Below, one piece after another: positions 41,350 to 50,495 of a stretch of 64,000 nucleotides of DNA. Position 1 is the stretch's first letter; every line of letters starts with the position of its first letter. Origin of the DNA: Cryobacterium soli (GTDB taxonomy: Bacteria; Actinomycetota; Actinomycetes; Actinomycetales; Microbacteriaceae); assembly GCF_003611035.1 (NCBI RefSeq), contig NZ_CP030033.1:1550001-1614000 (forward strand), read 5' to 3'. A program made the translations under genes and the position numbers. Under the pieces are notes generated by a model. The model did no database searches, had not been told where the DNA came from, and saw only the letters and a program-made list of their open reading frames with translations.

Positions 41350-42678
41350 TTACTCCTTCAGGATCGAACGGTACAGGCCGGCGTCCGGCGCGACCTGCGA
41401 TTGTGCTCCTGGGCCGACGGGCTGGCTGCCCAGCCGCCACAGCCGCACCGCCATCCAGCCCAGCAGCACCACCTCGAGCAGGTTGCGCACCGTGAGGATC
41501 AGCACCATGGCCGGGGTGGTGGCGAGCAGGCCGTCGTAGAAATACGGATAGACCACCTGGGTGAGCGCCGCCATGACCAGGGCGACCAGGGCCGGCCGCC
41601 ACCACGACCGCGGCGAGCTCACCAGCCCGAGGATCAGCGGGGCAGCCAGCCAGGTCATGAACTGGGGCGACCCCACCTTGTTGACGACGATCAGCGTGAG
41701 CACCAGGGCCAGCAGGAGCGGCGGGAAGAGCCTGTCGACGGAGGCGCCGCGGCGTTGGGCCCGCCAGCCGAGCGCAAGCACGGCCGCCACACAGAGCACG
41801 AGCAGCGGGGTCATCACCGCGATGGCCAGCTCGGTGCCGGTGCCGATCACCTGGTAGGTGAGGATCTGCTGGTCGTAGTACACCAGCGTGCCCGGGATGC
41901 CCAGCGCCGACTGCCACAACCACCAGTCGGCCACCGGGGCCTCGATCTGGATGCCGCGGTTGGTCTGCTCCGTGACGAAGCTGAGGATGGTGAGCCCGCT
42001 GCCCATCGTCAAGGCCACCACGATGATCAGTGCGGAGGTGCCGGCGAAGGCGGCGAGCACCTGCCAGCGGCGCCGGGATGCCACCACGAGGGCGACGATC
42101 GCCGCGACCGGCCAGACCTTGACCCAGGTGGCCACGCTGAGCAGCACGGCGCCCCAGAACGGACGGGTGCGCAGCCACAGCAGACCCAGGATCACCAACG
42201 GCGCCGTCACCGAGTCGATCCGGGCCAGCGCGACGGGTCCGAGCAACAGCAGGAAGCCCAGCCACCACCAGGCGGCCCCGGCAGCGGCCCGGCCGGGCCG
42301 GCGGCCGGTGAGGACGCCGAACGCGACGCCGTTGAGCACCGTGACCAGGCCGAGCCAGGTGAGCGCGTACAACGGCGCCCCGAACGCCAGGGACGCGAGG
42401 ATCGGGGCCAGGGCCAGGATCGGGTAGACGAAGTCGGTGTCGATGCCCAGCCGCACGGCACCGGAGACGGTGCCCTCTGCCCAGCCCAGGTACACCCGTT
42501 CGACATCGCCGAGCGGCCAGCCGACACCGCTGAGGTTGAGGCCGATGAGCACGGCGTGCACGAGCGCGAAACCGCCCCAGAGAACGAGAGGCCGGCGCAG
42601 GAACCGCGGGCGAACGGTCGATGGTGCGACCGATGCTGCGGCGGGGATCGGGGATTCAGGCACGCTCCACTGTGGCAC
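41350..42678 (-). CDS. GT87/GT-C-type polyprenol-phosphate mannosyltransferase
   Basis: 442 residues, about 12 membrane helices. Catalytic Asp in an early loop (VGWPLGDVERVYL and GIDTDFVYP), and the C-terminal VGSPQFMTWLAAPLIL typical of actinobacterial GT87 proteins. Transfers a sugar from a lipid carrier to a glycan or glycolipid outside the membrane. Start GTG 42678 has a short-spaced GGAG; an internal GTG in frame is possible. Upstream is a 266-base gene-free gap. Confidence 0.82.
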   Translation of the reverse strand: MPQWSVPESPIPAAASVAPSTVRPRFLRRPLVLWGGFALVHAVLIGLNLSGVGWPLGDVERVYLGWAEGTVSGAVRLGIDTDFVYPILALAPILASLAFGAPLYALTWLGLVTVLNGVAFGVLTGRRPGRAAAGAAWWWLGFLLLLGPVALARIDSVTAPLVILGLLWLRTRPFWGAVLLSVATWVKVWPVAAIVALVVASRRRWQVLAAFAGTSALIIVVALTMGSGLTILSFVTEQTNRGIQIEAPVADWWLWQSALGIPGTLVYYDQQILTYQVIGTGTELAIAVMTPLLVLCVAAVLALGWRAQRRGASVDRLFPPLLLALVLTLIVVNKVGSPQFMTWLAAPLILGLVSSPRSWWRPALVALVMAALTQVVYPYFYDGLLATTPAMVLILTVRNLLEVVLLGWMAVRLWRLGSQPVGPGAQSQVAPDAGLYRSILKE

Positions 42679-42680
42679 AT

Positions 42681-42944
42681 CTCCGGGGCGACGCTACCGG
42701 GAAGGAACGCAGCCTCGACCAGACCCCCGGCACGGCCTCCTGCAGAGGCGGCGGGGACGCCCGGCCCCGTAGGCCCGAGGGCTGGGTCGCCCAGGCTCCA
42801 GCAGAGGTCGCATCCCGGCTCGGGCGAGCATGAGCACCACGATGAGTGCGGTCACCTGGAAGAAGCGTCCCAGCTGGACCGAGCCCTGGAAGCGAGTGTA
42901 GCCACCGTCACCGAGGGCCGCCAGACTCCGACGGGTCGGTAGGG
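42681..42944 (-). other. gene-free gap upstream of the GT87-like gene
   Basis: 264 bases without a convincing gene. A TACACT -10-like box on the minus strand near 42894 may start a leader for the GT87 gene. An open stretch (containing LMLARAGMRPLLEPG) looks membrane-like but lacks a supported start. Confidence 0.4.
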
Positions 42945-43787
42945 TCAGGCGAGCAGCGCGGCCAGGGTCGCCGGAACAGCCTCGGCCACGTCCAGCGCCA
43001 CGAGCGGTCCCCCGGCGCTGGCCCGGTGCGCCGCCGCCGCGTGCACGAACGCGGCCGTGGCGGTGAGGGCGGCGAGGGCATCGGCATCCGCCTCGATGCG
43101 CGCGGAGTGGGTGGCCAGCAGCGCGCCGAGGATGCCGGCGAGCACGTCGCCGGAGCCGGCCGTGGCCAGCCAGGCCGGTGCGCCCGAGACGGTCAGGCGG
43201 ATGCCGGACGGTGAGGCGATGTGCGTGACACTGCCTTTGAGCAGCACCGTGCAGCCGAGCGTGCCGGCGGCCCGCACGGCCCACTCCCCGGGGTCGCCGG
43301 CGATCTGGTCGGCTGTGACGGTCTGGCCGGAGCGGCCCAAGACGCCGGCCAGCTCACGGAAGTGCGGGGTGATCACCGTGGGCCCGGCCGTGCCGCCCAC
43401 CAGATCGAGGGCGCCGGCATCGACGACCGTCGGCAGTCCCTGCTTCAGGGCCTTCCGCAGCCGCGCCGTCTCCTCGTCGCTGCGGGCACCGGCGTCCATA
43501 CCCGACCCGAGCAGCCAGGCCTGTACCCGGCCGTCGGCCGTGACGACCTCCGGGCGGCGTTGAAGCACCAGGGCGGAGACCCGCTTCGGGCCGAGGTAGC
43601 GCACCATGCCCACGCCCGTGCGGCTCGCTGCTTCGACGCCGAGCACCGCAGCCCCCGGGTACGCGGTGGAGCCGGTGCGCACGCCCAGCACGCCGCGGCT
43701 GTACTTGTCGTCGGTCGCCTGCGGAACCGCGATCCAGTCGCGGGCCTGGGCGGCCTCCCATTCCAGCCATCGTCGTGGTTTCGCCAT
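42945..43787 (-). CDS. nnrD: ADP-dependent NAD(P)H-hydrate dehydratase
   Basis: 280 residues. Ribokinase-like YjeF C-terminal fold; LATAGSGDVLAGILGALLA is the nucleotide motif with catalytic Asp. Repairs hydrated NAD(P)H, using ADP. The epimerase half (NnrE) is absent, so this is a stand-alone dehydratase, as often in actinobacteria. ATG 43787 has TATCGT six bases upstream and no ribosome site. Divergent from the Old Yellow Enzyme gene across only 22 bases. Confidence 0.92.
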   Translation of the reverse strand: MAKPRRWLEWEAAQARDWIAVPQATDDKYSRGVLGVRTGSTAYPGAAVLGVEAASRTGVGMVRYLGPKRVSALVLQRRPEVVTADGRVQAWLLGSGMDAGARSDEETARLRKALKQGLPTVVDAGALDLVGGTAGPTVITPHFRELAGVLGRSGQTVTADQIAGDPGEWAVRAAGTLGCTVLLKGSVTHIASPSGIRLTVSGAPAWLATAGSGDVLAGILGALLATHSARIEADADALAALTATAAFVHAAAAHRASAGGPLVALDVAEAVPATLAALLA

Positions 43788-43793
43788 GCACTC

Positions 43794-43803
43794 ACGATAG
43801 GTT
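43794..43803. promoter_or_regulatory. two overlapping divergent -10 boxes (nnrD and OYE)
   Basis: Minus strand TATCGT (43794-43799) and plus strand TAGGTT (43798-43803) share two bases; each is exactly six bases from its own start codon. The gap between the start codons is just 22 bases. Confidence 0.7.
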
Positions 43804-43809
43804 GTTTCG

Positions 43810-44928
43810 GTGCCCGATACCTCCACAGCTCCCTCCACGGCCCCAGCCGTCTCGCTCTTCGACCCGATCACCCTGCGCGGTGTCGAGATCCGCAACCGGC
43901 TCTGGGTGGCTCCGATGTGCCAGTACTCCGTGCACCGTCTGGACGGCATCCCCACCGACTGGCATCTCGTGCACCTGGGCTCCCTCGCCGCGGGCGGTGC
44001 CGGCCTGATCGTGACCGAGGCGACCGCGGTCAGCCCCGATGGCCGCATCACCGACCGGGACACCGGCATCTGGAACGATGCCCAGACCGAGGCCTGGACC
44101 CGGATCGTCGCCTACCTGCACGAGCAGGGCGCCACGGCGGGCATCCAGCTCGCCCACGCCGGCCGCAAGGCCTCCACCTTCCCGGCCTGGGGCACCGCCG
44201 AACACGGCAGTATGCCCGCCGAGCAGGGCGGCTGGGCGGCCCTCGCCCCGTCCGACATCGCGTTCGGCGGCTACGCCACCCCGACGGCGCTCGACGCCGC
44301 CGGCATCGCGGCCGTCATCGCCGACTTCGCCGCGGCCGCCCGCCGGGCCCTGACCGCGGGCTTCGACGTGCTCGAGCTGCACGCGGCGCACGGCTACCTG
44401 CTGCACCAGTTCCTCTCCCCGCTCAGCAACGAGCGCACCGACGAGTTCGGCGGTTCGCTGGAGAACCGTGCCCGTCTGCTGCTGCGCGTGATCGAAGCGG
44501 TGCGCGCCGAGGCCGGCGAGAGCGTTCCCCTGCTCGTGCGGTTCTCCGCCACCGACTACGCCACCGACGGCTGGAGCGTCGAGGAGACCGCGATCGTGTC
44601 CGGCTGGGCCGCGGCGGCGGGTGCCGACTTCTTCGACATCTCGTCCGGCGGCAACGTCACCGGGGTGCAGATCCCGCTCGCGCCGGGCTACCAGGTGCCG
44701 CTGGCGCAGTTCGTCAAGGACAACGCCCAAGTGCCGGTCAACGCCGTCGGTCTGATCACGACGGCCAGGCAGGCCGACGAGATCGTGGCCTCAGGCGCCG
44801 CCGATGCCGTGATGCTCGGCCGCGAATTCCTGCGGGACCCGCACTTCGCCCTGCGCGCCGCTCATGAGCTCGGCGTGCAGCTTGACTACTGGCCCGGCCA
44901 GTACCTGCGGGCCGCCTGGCCGGCCTGA
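43810..44928 (+). CDS. Old Yellow Enzyme-family NADPH:flavin oxidoreductase (YqjM/NamA-like)
   Basis: 372 residues, FMN TIM barrel. APMCQYSVH carries the Cys/Tyr pair of the YqjM class, LAHAGRKAS and LHAAHGYLLHQFLSPLSN hold substrate- and FMN-binding His, and the C-terminal VMLGREFLRDPHF is typical. Reduces C=C bonds of enones, nitroalkenes and other electrophiles. Starts at GTG 43810 and is leaderless. Confidence 0.93.
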   Translation: MPDTSTAPSTAPAVSLFDPITLRGVEIRNRLWVAPMCQYSVHRLDGIPTDWHLVHLGSLAAGGAGLIVTEATAVSPDGRITDRDTGIWNDAQTEAWTRIVAYLHEQGATAGIQLAHAGRKASTFPAWGTAEHGSMPAEQGGWAALAPSDIAFGGYATPTALDAAGIAAVIADFAAAARRALTAGFDVLELHAAHGYLLHQFLSPLSNERTDEFGGSLENRARLLLRVIEAVRAEAGESVPLLVRFSATDYATDGWSVEETAIVSGWAAAAGADFFDISSGGNVTGVQIPLAPGYQVPLAQFVKDNAQVPVNAVGLITTARQADEIVASGAADAVMLGREFLRDPHFALRAAHELGVQLDYWPGQYLRAAWPA

Positions 44929-44932
44929 CGCC

Positions 44933-45385
44933 TCAGCGTTCCTCCGCAACACGTTCCTCAGCAACACGTTCTTCAGCAACACGTTCTTCAGCAACACGTT
45001 CTTCAGCAACACGTTCTTCAGCAACGCAGAGGATGTTGCCCTCTGAGTCTTTGAACCACGCGGCGCGTTCCTGATCGGTCGTCGCGATCCCGTTCTCGGT
45101 CTTCAGGCCGGGCAGGTCGTACTCCTCGAACACCACGCCGGCGTCCCGCAGGCGGGCTACCTCGGCGGGCAGGTCGTCCGTCGTCCAGAGCAGGGCCGTG
45201 TTCTTGGCCGTGCCGGCGTTCTCGGTCTCGTAGACCAGCACCGACGCGCCGGACGGTGCGCGGAACCGCAACTCGCCCTCACGTTCCTCGGCCGGCTGCA
45301 GGCCCAGTTTCTCCGTGTAGAACGTCCGCGCACGCTTGATGTCCCGCGCCGGGAGCACGGCGGACGGTTCCAGTTGACTCAACAT
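44933..45385 (-). CDS. VOC/glyoxalase-like protein with six VAEER repeats
   Basis: 150 residues. N-terminal VOC fold: VLPARDIKRARTFYTEKLGL, FRAPSGASVLVYE, LLWTTDDLPAEVARLRDAG and FKDSEGNILCVAEE, so a glyoxalase/dioxygenase-type metal domain of unknown substrate. It ends in VAEER six times in a row, encoded by a 15-base tandem repeat. The C-terminal tail is unlikely to be part of the fold and may be a disordered acidic/basic tag. ATG 45385 has GAGGGA upstream. Confidence 0.85.
   Translation of the reverse strand: MLSQLEPSAVLPARDIKRARTFYTEKLGLQPAEEREGELRFRAPSGASVLVYETENAGTAKNTALLWTTDDLPAEVARLRDAGVVFEEYDLPGLKTENGIATTDQERAAWFKDSEGNILCVAEERVAEERVAEERVAEERVAEERVAEER
44936..45025 (-). repeat. 15-base tandem repeat encoding VAEER
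   Basis: About six copies of the 15-base unit AACACGTTCTTCAGC on the plus strand, differing only by Cs in the first copies. The unit is a multiple of three, so gain or loss keeps the frame. Confidence 0.9.
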
Positions 45386-45492
45386 GATTTGTTCCCTCGC
45401 TTCCATTTTCACCCAACACGGTACGCCCGCTGCGCTCGTGCGGCGAGAGCCCCGGCCGGGCCGGCAACACGCCAGCCGGGACCGCCCGGCGG

Positions 45493-45498
45493 TAAACT
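45493..45498 (+). promoter_or_regulatory. -10 box of the HAD gene
   Basis: TAAACT, seven bases before ATG 45506; no ribosome site. Confidence 0.5.
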
Positions 45499-45505
45499 CT
45501 GCCAA

Positions 45506-46369
45506 ATGACCTCTTCCCTGCCCGCCGACATCCGTTTGATCGCCTCGGACATGGACGGGACCCTGCTCGATGCCGACGGGCGCGTGCCCGACCGGTTCTG
45601 GCCCCTGCTCGATCGCCTGCAGGCGGCCGGCATCGTCTTCGTTCCGGCCAGCGGACGGCAGTACCAGACCCTGCACGCGGTGTTCGGCAGCCGGGCCGGG
45701 CTCGTGTACATCGCGGAGAACGGCACCAACATCGTGCAGGACGGCGTCAGCATCGCCCGGGAACCGGTCATCGGGTCGATCATCGCCCCCGTGGTGGACT
45801 GGGTGCGCCGCGCCGCCGCGGACGGGGCCGATGTGGGCATCGTCGTGTGCGGCGCCGGATCCGCCTATGTGGAGCGCGCCGATGAGGGCTTCCTCCGGCA
45901 CGTGCGCCCCTACTACGCCGCCCTCGAGGTCGTGGCCGATGTGCGGGCGGCCTCGGCGGAGGACGACGTGCTCAAGCTCGCCGTCTTCGGGCTCGGCCAG
46001 GCGGAGACCCGGATCGCACCCGCCGTGCGGGCGCTCGGCCTGAGAGCCGACGTGGTCATCTCCGGCGACAACTGGGTGGACATCATGCGCCCTGGCGTCA
46101 ACAAGGGCACGGCGCTCACCCGGCTGCAGCAGAGCCTCGGCATCCACCGGGAGCAGACCATGGCGTTCGGGGACTTCCTCAACGACGCCGAGATGCTCGG
46201 AGCGGCCGGGCAGTCCTACGCCGTCGCCAACGCCCACCCCAGCATCCGGGCCCTGGCCAGGCACCAGGCTCCGTCGAATGTCGACGAGGGCGTCATCACG
46301 AGCATCCTCGACGCCCTGCCTGAACTGCCTGAACTGCCTGAGCCGGTGCCTGTGCCGACCCTGGCCTAG
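45506..46369 (+). CDS. Cof-type HAD-IIB phosphatase
   Basis: 287 residues. Catalytic DMDGTLLDADGRVP (first Asp nucleophile), motif II SGRQYQ, Lys in GVNKGTAL and GDFLNDAEML. Cytoplasmic phosphatase of sugar phosphates, flavin or PLP. It ends in LPELPELPEPVPVPT, a Pro-rich low-complexity tail from a short repeat. The start is leaderless. Its stop shares the palindrome CTAG with the convergent transporter. Confidence 0.9.
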   Translation: MTSSLPADIRLIASDMDGTLLDADGRVPDRFWPLLDRLQAAGIVFVPASGRQYQTLHAVFGSRAGLVYIAENGTNIVQDGVSIAREPVIGSIIAPVVDWVRRAAADGADVGIVVCGAGSAYVERADEGFLRHVRPYYAALEVVADVRAASAEDDVLKLAVFGLGQAETRIAPAVRALGLRADVVISGDNWVDIMRPGVNKGTALTRLQQSLGIHREQTMAFGDFLNDAEMLGAAGQSYAVANAHPSIRALARHQAPSNVDEGVITSILDALPELPELPEPVPVPTLA

Positions 46370-47424
46370 AGCCGCCTGGTGGCGTCCTGCACCTCGCCGA
46401 CCAGTTCCTCGATGATGTCCTCGAGGAACAGGACCCCGGTGGCGTCGCCCGTGGCGGTGAAGGTACGCGCCAGGTGGGCGCCGGAGCGGCGCATGGTCGC
46501 CAGGGCGTCCTCGAGGTCGGTGTCTTCGAAGATCGAGACCAGCTGGCGGATGAGCTTGGCCGGGATCGGGTCGGTGTACCCGTTGCGGCCGCTCTCGACG
46601 GGATCGACGTTCAGCCCGAGCACGTCCTTGAGGTGGATGTAGCCGGCCGGTTCGCCGTTCGCGCCGTCGAGCACGTACCGGGAGAAACCGTGCCGGGTGA
46701 CGGCCTTCTCGACGTCGGCGGGCGTCGCGGACTCCGGCAGGCTGACCAGTTGGTCCAGCGGCACCGCGATGTCCCTGGCCTTGCGGGTGGTGAACTCGAA
46801 CGCCGCGGTCAGCGCGCCGGAGTCGTCGGTGAGCACGCCCTCGCGGGTGGACTGCGTGACGATGGTGGCGACCTCGTCGAGCGTGTAGGTGCTCGTGGCC
46901 TCGTGCTTGGGCGCCACCCCGAACAGCCGCAGCACGCCGTTGGCGGTGGAGTTCAGCGCCACGATGACGGGCTTGACCAGGCGGCCGAAGAAGACCAGCG
47001 GCGGGGCCAGGATCAGCACGGCCTGGTCGGGGACCGAGAACGACAGGTTCTTGGGCACCATCTCGCCGAACACCACGTGCAGGTACGACACGATGAACAG
47101 GGCGATCACGAACGCGATGGTGCCGATGGCCTCTTCGGGCAGCCCGGTGAGGTTCAGCGGGATCTCGAGCAGGTGGTGGATGGCCGGCTCCGACACGTTC
47201 AGGATCAACAGGGAACACACCGTGATGCCCAACTGCGAGGTCGCCAGCATGAGAGTGGCATGTTCCATCGCCCACAGCGCGGTCTTGGCGCTGCGCTTGC
47301 CGGCTTCCGCGAGCGGCTCGATCTGCGAGCGCCGCGCCGAGATCACGGCGAACTCCGCGCCGACGAAGAAGGCGTTGCCGATCAGGAGCACGACCAGCCA
47401 GCCGAGTCCGGCCCAGTCGCTCAT
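46366..47424 (-). CDS. CNNM/CorC-type membrane protein with CBS pair (short)
   Basis: 352 residues. CNNM membrane domain (four helices, start GNAFFVGAEFAVISARRSQIE), then a CBS pair (PLDQLVSLPESA, RYVLDGANGEPAGYIHLKDVLG). These hemolysin-like proteins are thought to export Mg or other cations. It lacks the C-terminal CorC_HlyC domain of its upstream neighbour and follows that gene by an ATGA overlap, so the two probably work as a pair. Confidence 0.88.
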   Translation of the reverse strand: MSDWAGLGWLVVLLIGNAFFVGAEFAVISARRSQIEPLAEAGKRSAKTALWAMEHATLMLATSQLGITVCSLLILNVSEPAIHHLLEIPLNLTGLPEEAIGTIAFVIALFIVSYLHVVFGEMVPKNLSFSVPDQAVLILAPPLVFFGRLVKPVIVALNSTANGVLRLFGVAPKHEATSTYTLDEVATIVTQSTREGVLTDDSGALTAAFEFTTRKARDIAVPLDQLVSLPESATPADVEKAVTRHGFSRYVLDGANGEPAGYIHLKDVLGLNVDPVESGRNGYTDPIPAKLIRQLVSIFEDTDLEDALATMRRSGAHLARTFTATGDATGVLFLEDIIEELVGEVQDATRRL

Positions 47425-48818
47425 CGGCCGCTCACCCCATCACGTTCTGACTGTGTGTTCACGTCGGCTTTCTGGATGGTGCGGACCGCGCCTGTCGCGC
47501 CGGTCGGGGGTTCGACGGGGTCGGGGGTGTAGCGCAGCCGGTCGATGCGGCGGCCGTCGAGCCGCTCAACGCGTAGTTCGCCGGTGGGGATGCGCACGAT
47601 GTCGCCCACCACGGGCAGCCGGCCGAGTTCGCTCATCACGAAACCGGCGACGGTCTCGTAGGGGCCGTCATCCGGCACCGCGAGGCCGGCGCGTTCGTCG
47701 AGTTCGTCGGGCCGCAGCATGCCGGGGAAGGTGAGCGAGCCGGGCGAGCGCACGATGCCGGCGCGGGTACGGTCGTGCTCGTCGGCGACCTCGCCGACGA
47801 GTTCCTCGACCAGGTCCTCGAGGGTCACCACCCCGGCGGTTCCGCCGTATTCGTCGACCACGACGGCCATCTGGAAGCCACGGCCGCGGAGTTCCGCGAG
47901 GAGCCCGTCGAGTTTCATCGTCTCCGGCACCCGGAGGGCCTCGGACTGCAGGGCAGACACCGGCACATCCGCCCGGCGGAACCGGGGAACGGCGACAGCC
48001 TGCTTGACGTGCACGAGGCCCACCACGTCGTCGACGCCCTCGTCGATGACGGGGAACCTGGAGTAGCCGGTCTGCCGGGTGAGGTCGATGACGGCCTGGG
48101 CGCTGGCGGTGCGCGGGATGCTGGCCAGCCGGGGGCGCGGCGTCATGACGTCGGATGCGGTGTGGCCGGAGAAGAGCAGGGTGCGGTGCAGCAGCGTCGC
48201 GGTGTCCTCCTCGAGCAGGCCCGCGCTGGCGGAGCGGCGCACGAGCGAGGAGAGCTCCTCGGCGGTGCGGGCGCCGGAGATCTCCTCCTTGGGTTCGATG
48301 CCCACGGCGCGGAGCAGCCCGTTGGCGCTGCCGTTGAGCACGGTCACGGCGGGCCGGAAGACCGTGGTGAACACGGTCTGGAACGGGATGACGAACTTGG
48401 CGGTCTGGATCGGCAGCGCAAGGGCGAAGTTCTTCGGCACGAGTTCGCCGATGATCATAGAGATCAGGGTGGCCAGCACGATCGCCACCGCCGAGCCCAC
48501 CACGGGGACGGCGATCGAGGGAATCCCGACCGCGCCCAGCGGACCGGACAGGAGGGTACTGATCGCCGGCTCGAGGGCGTAGCCGGTGAGCAGGGTCGTG
48601 AGGGTGATGCCGAGCTGGGCGCTGGAGAGGTGCGTCGAGGTGATCTTGAGCGCGGCGATGGTCATCGCCAGCCGGGTCTCCCCGCGGCTCTGCCGCGCCT
48701 CGAGGTCAGACCGGTCGAGGTTGACCAACGCGAATTCGCTGGCCACGAACAAGCCCGTGCCGAGGGTCAGGATCAGGCCGATCCCGAGCATGATCCACTC
48801 ATACACGGGCGGCTCCAT
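47421..48818 (-). CDS. CNNM/CBS/CorC_HlyC membrane transporter (long)
   Basis: 465 residues. CNNM helices (LILTLGTGLFVASEFALVNLDRSDL), two CBS domains (VMTPRPRLASIPRT, FPVIDEGVDDVVGLVHVKQA), a DEYGGTAGVVTLEDLVEELVGE loop and a C-terminal CorC_HlyC domain (ETVAGFVMSELGRLPVVGD). The CBS pair likely binds Mg-ATP and gates cation export. A TATAGT -10 box lies about 70 bases upstream, giving a leader rather than a leaderless start. Confidence 0.9.
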   Translation of the reverse strand: MEPPVYEWIMLGIGLILTLGTGLFVASEFALVNLDRSDLEARQSRGETRLAMTIAALKITSTHLSSAQLGITLTTLLTGYALEPAISTLLSGPLGAVGIPSIAVPVVGSAVAIVLATLISMIIGELVPKNFALALPIQTAKFVIPFQTVFTTVFRPAVTVLNGSANGLLRAVGIEPKEEISGARTAEELSSLVRRSASAGLLEEDTATLLHRTLLFSGHTASDVMTPRPRLASIPRTASAQAVIDLTRQTGYSRFPVIDEGVDDVVGLVHVKQAVAVPRFRRADVPVSALQSEALRVPETMKLDGLLAELRGRGFQMAVVVDEYGGTAGVVTLEDLVEELVGEVADEHDRTRAGIVRSPGSLTFPGMLRPDELDERAGLAVPDDGPYETVAGFVMSELGRLPVVGDIVRIPTGELRVERLDGRRIDRLRYTPDPVEPPTGATGAVRTIQKADVNTQSERDGVSGR

Positions 48819-48887
48819 CGCAGGTCACGGGCGAGGGTTTGTGTTCGGGCGAATGCGCAGAGGGGGGGTCGTCCATTAGAGGGTCAA

Positions 48888-48893
48888 CTATAC
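48888..48893 (-). promoter_or_regulatory. -10 box of the CNNM operon
   Basis: TATAGT on the minus strand about 70 bases before ATG 48818. Confidence 0.45.
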
Positions 48894-48921
48894 CGTTCGC
48901 ACCTGTTACCGACACTCCCCG

Positions 48922-50361
48922 TTACCAGGAAACCACCAGTGCCTTGCCCTCTTCGTAACCGGCCGCCGACTGGATGCCGACCCGGGCCCGGTCGTGGAAT
49001 TCAGCCACGCTGGCCGCCCCAGCGTAGGTGAACGAACTGCGCACCCCGGAGGTGATCATGTCGAGCAGGTCTTCGAGCGAGGGGCGCAGCGGGTCGAGGT
49101 AGATCTTCGACGACGAGATGCCCTCGGCGAAGAGGGTCTTGCGCGCCAGCTCGTACGCGTCGAGACGGTCGAAACGTTCCCGCACCGCCTTGGTCGAGGC
49201 CATGCCCCAGCTCTCCTTGTACAGGGCGCCTGAGGCGTCGGTGTCCAAGGTGCCCGGCGCCTCGATGGTGCCGGCGAACCAGGAGCCGATCATCACGGAG
49301 GCGGCGCCGGCGGCCAGGGCCAGGGCGACGTCGCGCGGGTAGCGCACCCCGCCATCCGCCCAGACGTGCGCGCCGAGACCGGCGGCGGCCTCGGCCGTCT
49401 CGATCACGGCGGAGAACTGCGGGCGTCCGACGGCCGTCATCATGCGGGTGGTGCACATGGCGCCGGGGCCCACGCCCACCTTGATGATGTTCGCGCCGGC
49501 GCCCACGAGGTGCTCGACGGCGTCGGCGGTGACCACGTTGCCGGCCACGATGGGGATGCCCAGCTTCAGCGCCGAGACGGTCTTCAGTGCGCGGATCATG
49601 CCGTCCTGGTGGCCGTGCGCGGTGTCCAGCACCAGAACGTCCACGCCGGCGGCGGCCAGGGCTCGCGCCTTGGCGGCGACGTCGCCGTTGATGCCGACCG
49701 CGGCGGCCACGAGCAGCCGGCCGGAGGCGTCCACAGCGCTCTGGTAGAGCGTGGAGCGCAGGGCGCTCTTGCGGCTGAGCGTGCCGACCAGCTTGCCGCG
49801 CCGGAGCACCGGGGCGAAGTCGAGGTCCGCGGCGGTCATCACGTCGAAGGCACTGCGGGCGGTGTCGATGTCTTCGGCGTCCAGGGAGGCCAGCCGGCCG
49901 TGCAGCAGGTCGCCCAGGCGGGCATCCGGCAGCGCGGTCGCGAGCCTGGACGCGTCGATGCAGCCCAGGTAGTTCTCCTGTGCGTCGTGGATGACCAGGC
50001 CCTGGCCCTCAACGGGCGGCACCTGGCGCAGGGCGTCGGCCACGGTGGCGTCGGGCGCGAAGACGAACGGGGTGTCGAATTGCACCGGTTGCGACTTCAC
50101 CCAGCGGATGGCCGCATCCAGGTCTTGCAGGTGCATGTCCTGCGGCAACACGCCGAGGCCGCCGCGCCGGGCCAATGCCGCGGCGAGGCGAGGGCCGGTG
50201 ACCGAGTTCATGTTGGCCGAGACGATAGGGATCGTCGCAGCGGTGCCGTCCCCAGGGGCGAGCGACACGTCGAGGCGGCTGTTGATGGCCGACTGGCTGG
50301 GAACCAGGAAGACGTCCGAATAGGTCAAGTCGTGGCGGGGAACCGCTCCATAGAACTGCAT
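48922..50361 (-). CDS. guaB1: GuaB1-type GMP reductase/IMP dehydrogenase-family protein
   Basis: 479 residues. IMPDH/GMPR barrel with a CBS pair inserted (roughly residues 95-215). Catalytic Cys in VGVGPGAMCTTRMMTAVG; NMNSVTGPRLAAALARRGGLGVLPQD at the start. The actinobacterial GuaB1 subgroup is known to act as GMP reductase in mycobacteria, so that activity is more likely than IMP dehydrogenase. Leaderless: TAGCGT, seven bases, ATG. Confidence 0.92.
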   Translation of the reverse strand: MQFYGAVPRHDLTYSDVFLVPSQSAINSRLDVSLAPGDGTAATIPIVSANMNSVTGPRLAAALARRGGLGVLPQDMHLQDLDAAIRWVKSQPVQFDTPFVFAPDATVADALRQVPPVEGQGLVIHDAQENYLGCIDASRLATALPDARLGDLLHGRLASLDAEDIDTARSAFDVMTAADLDFAPVLRRGKLVGTLSRKSALRSTLYQSAVDASGRLLVAAAVGINGDVAAKARALAAAGVDVLVLDTAHGHQDGMIRALKTVSALKLGIPIVAGNVVTADAVEHLVGAGANIIKVGVGPGAMCTTRMMTAVGRPQFSAVIETAEAAAGLGAHVWADGGVRYPRDVALALAAGAASVMIGSWFAGTIEAPGTLDTDASGALYKESWGMASTKAVRERFDRLDAYELARKTLFAEGISSSKIYLDPLRPSLEDLLDMITSGVRSSFTYAGAASVAEFHDRARVGIQSAAGYEEGKALVVSW

Positions 50362-50368
50362 GTTTTTA

Positions 50369-50374
50369 ACGCTA
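50369..50374 (-). promoter_or_regulatory. -10 box of guaB1
   Basis: TAGCGT on the minus strand, seven bases before ATG 50361. Confidence 0.5.
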
Positions 50375-50495
50375 GTCCCCCGCGGCCGTGCCGGTGCAGC
50401 ACCTCGATGGGATTAGTCTTGATATCAACACACTGACCCGGCGGTTGTGATCGCCATGGAGAATCAGAATCAACGAAGAGAGTGGGCGATCAGCT

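Noticed and set aside
42694..43284. Minus-strand frame with a membrane-like piece in the nnrD-GT87 gap
   Set aside because: Most of it overlaps nnrD in another frame; the gap part has no supported start codon.
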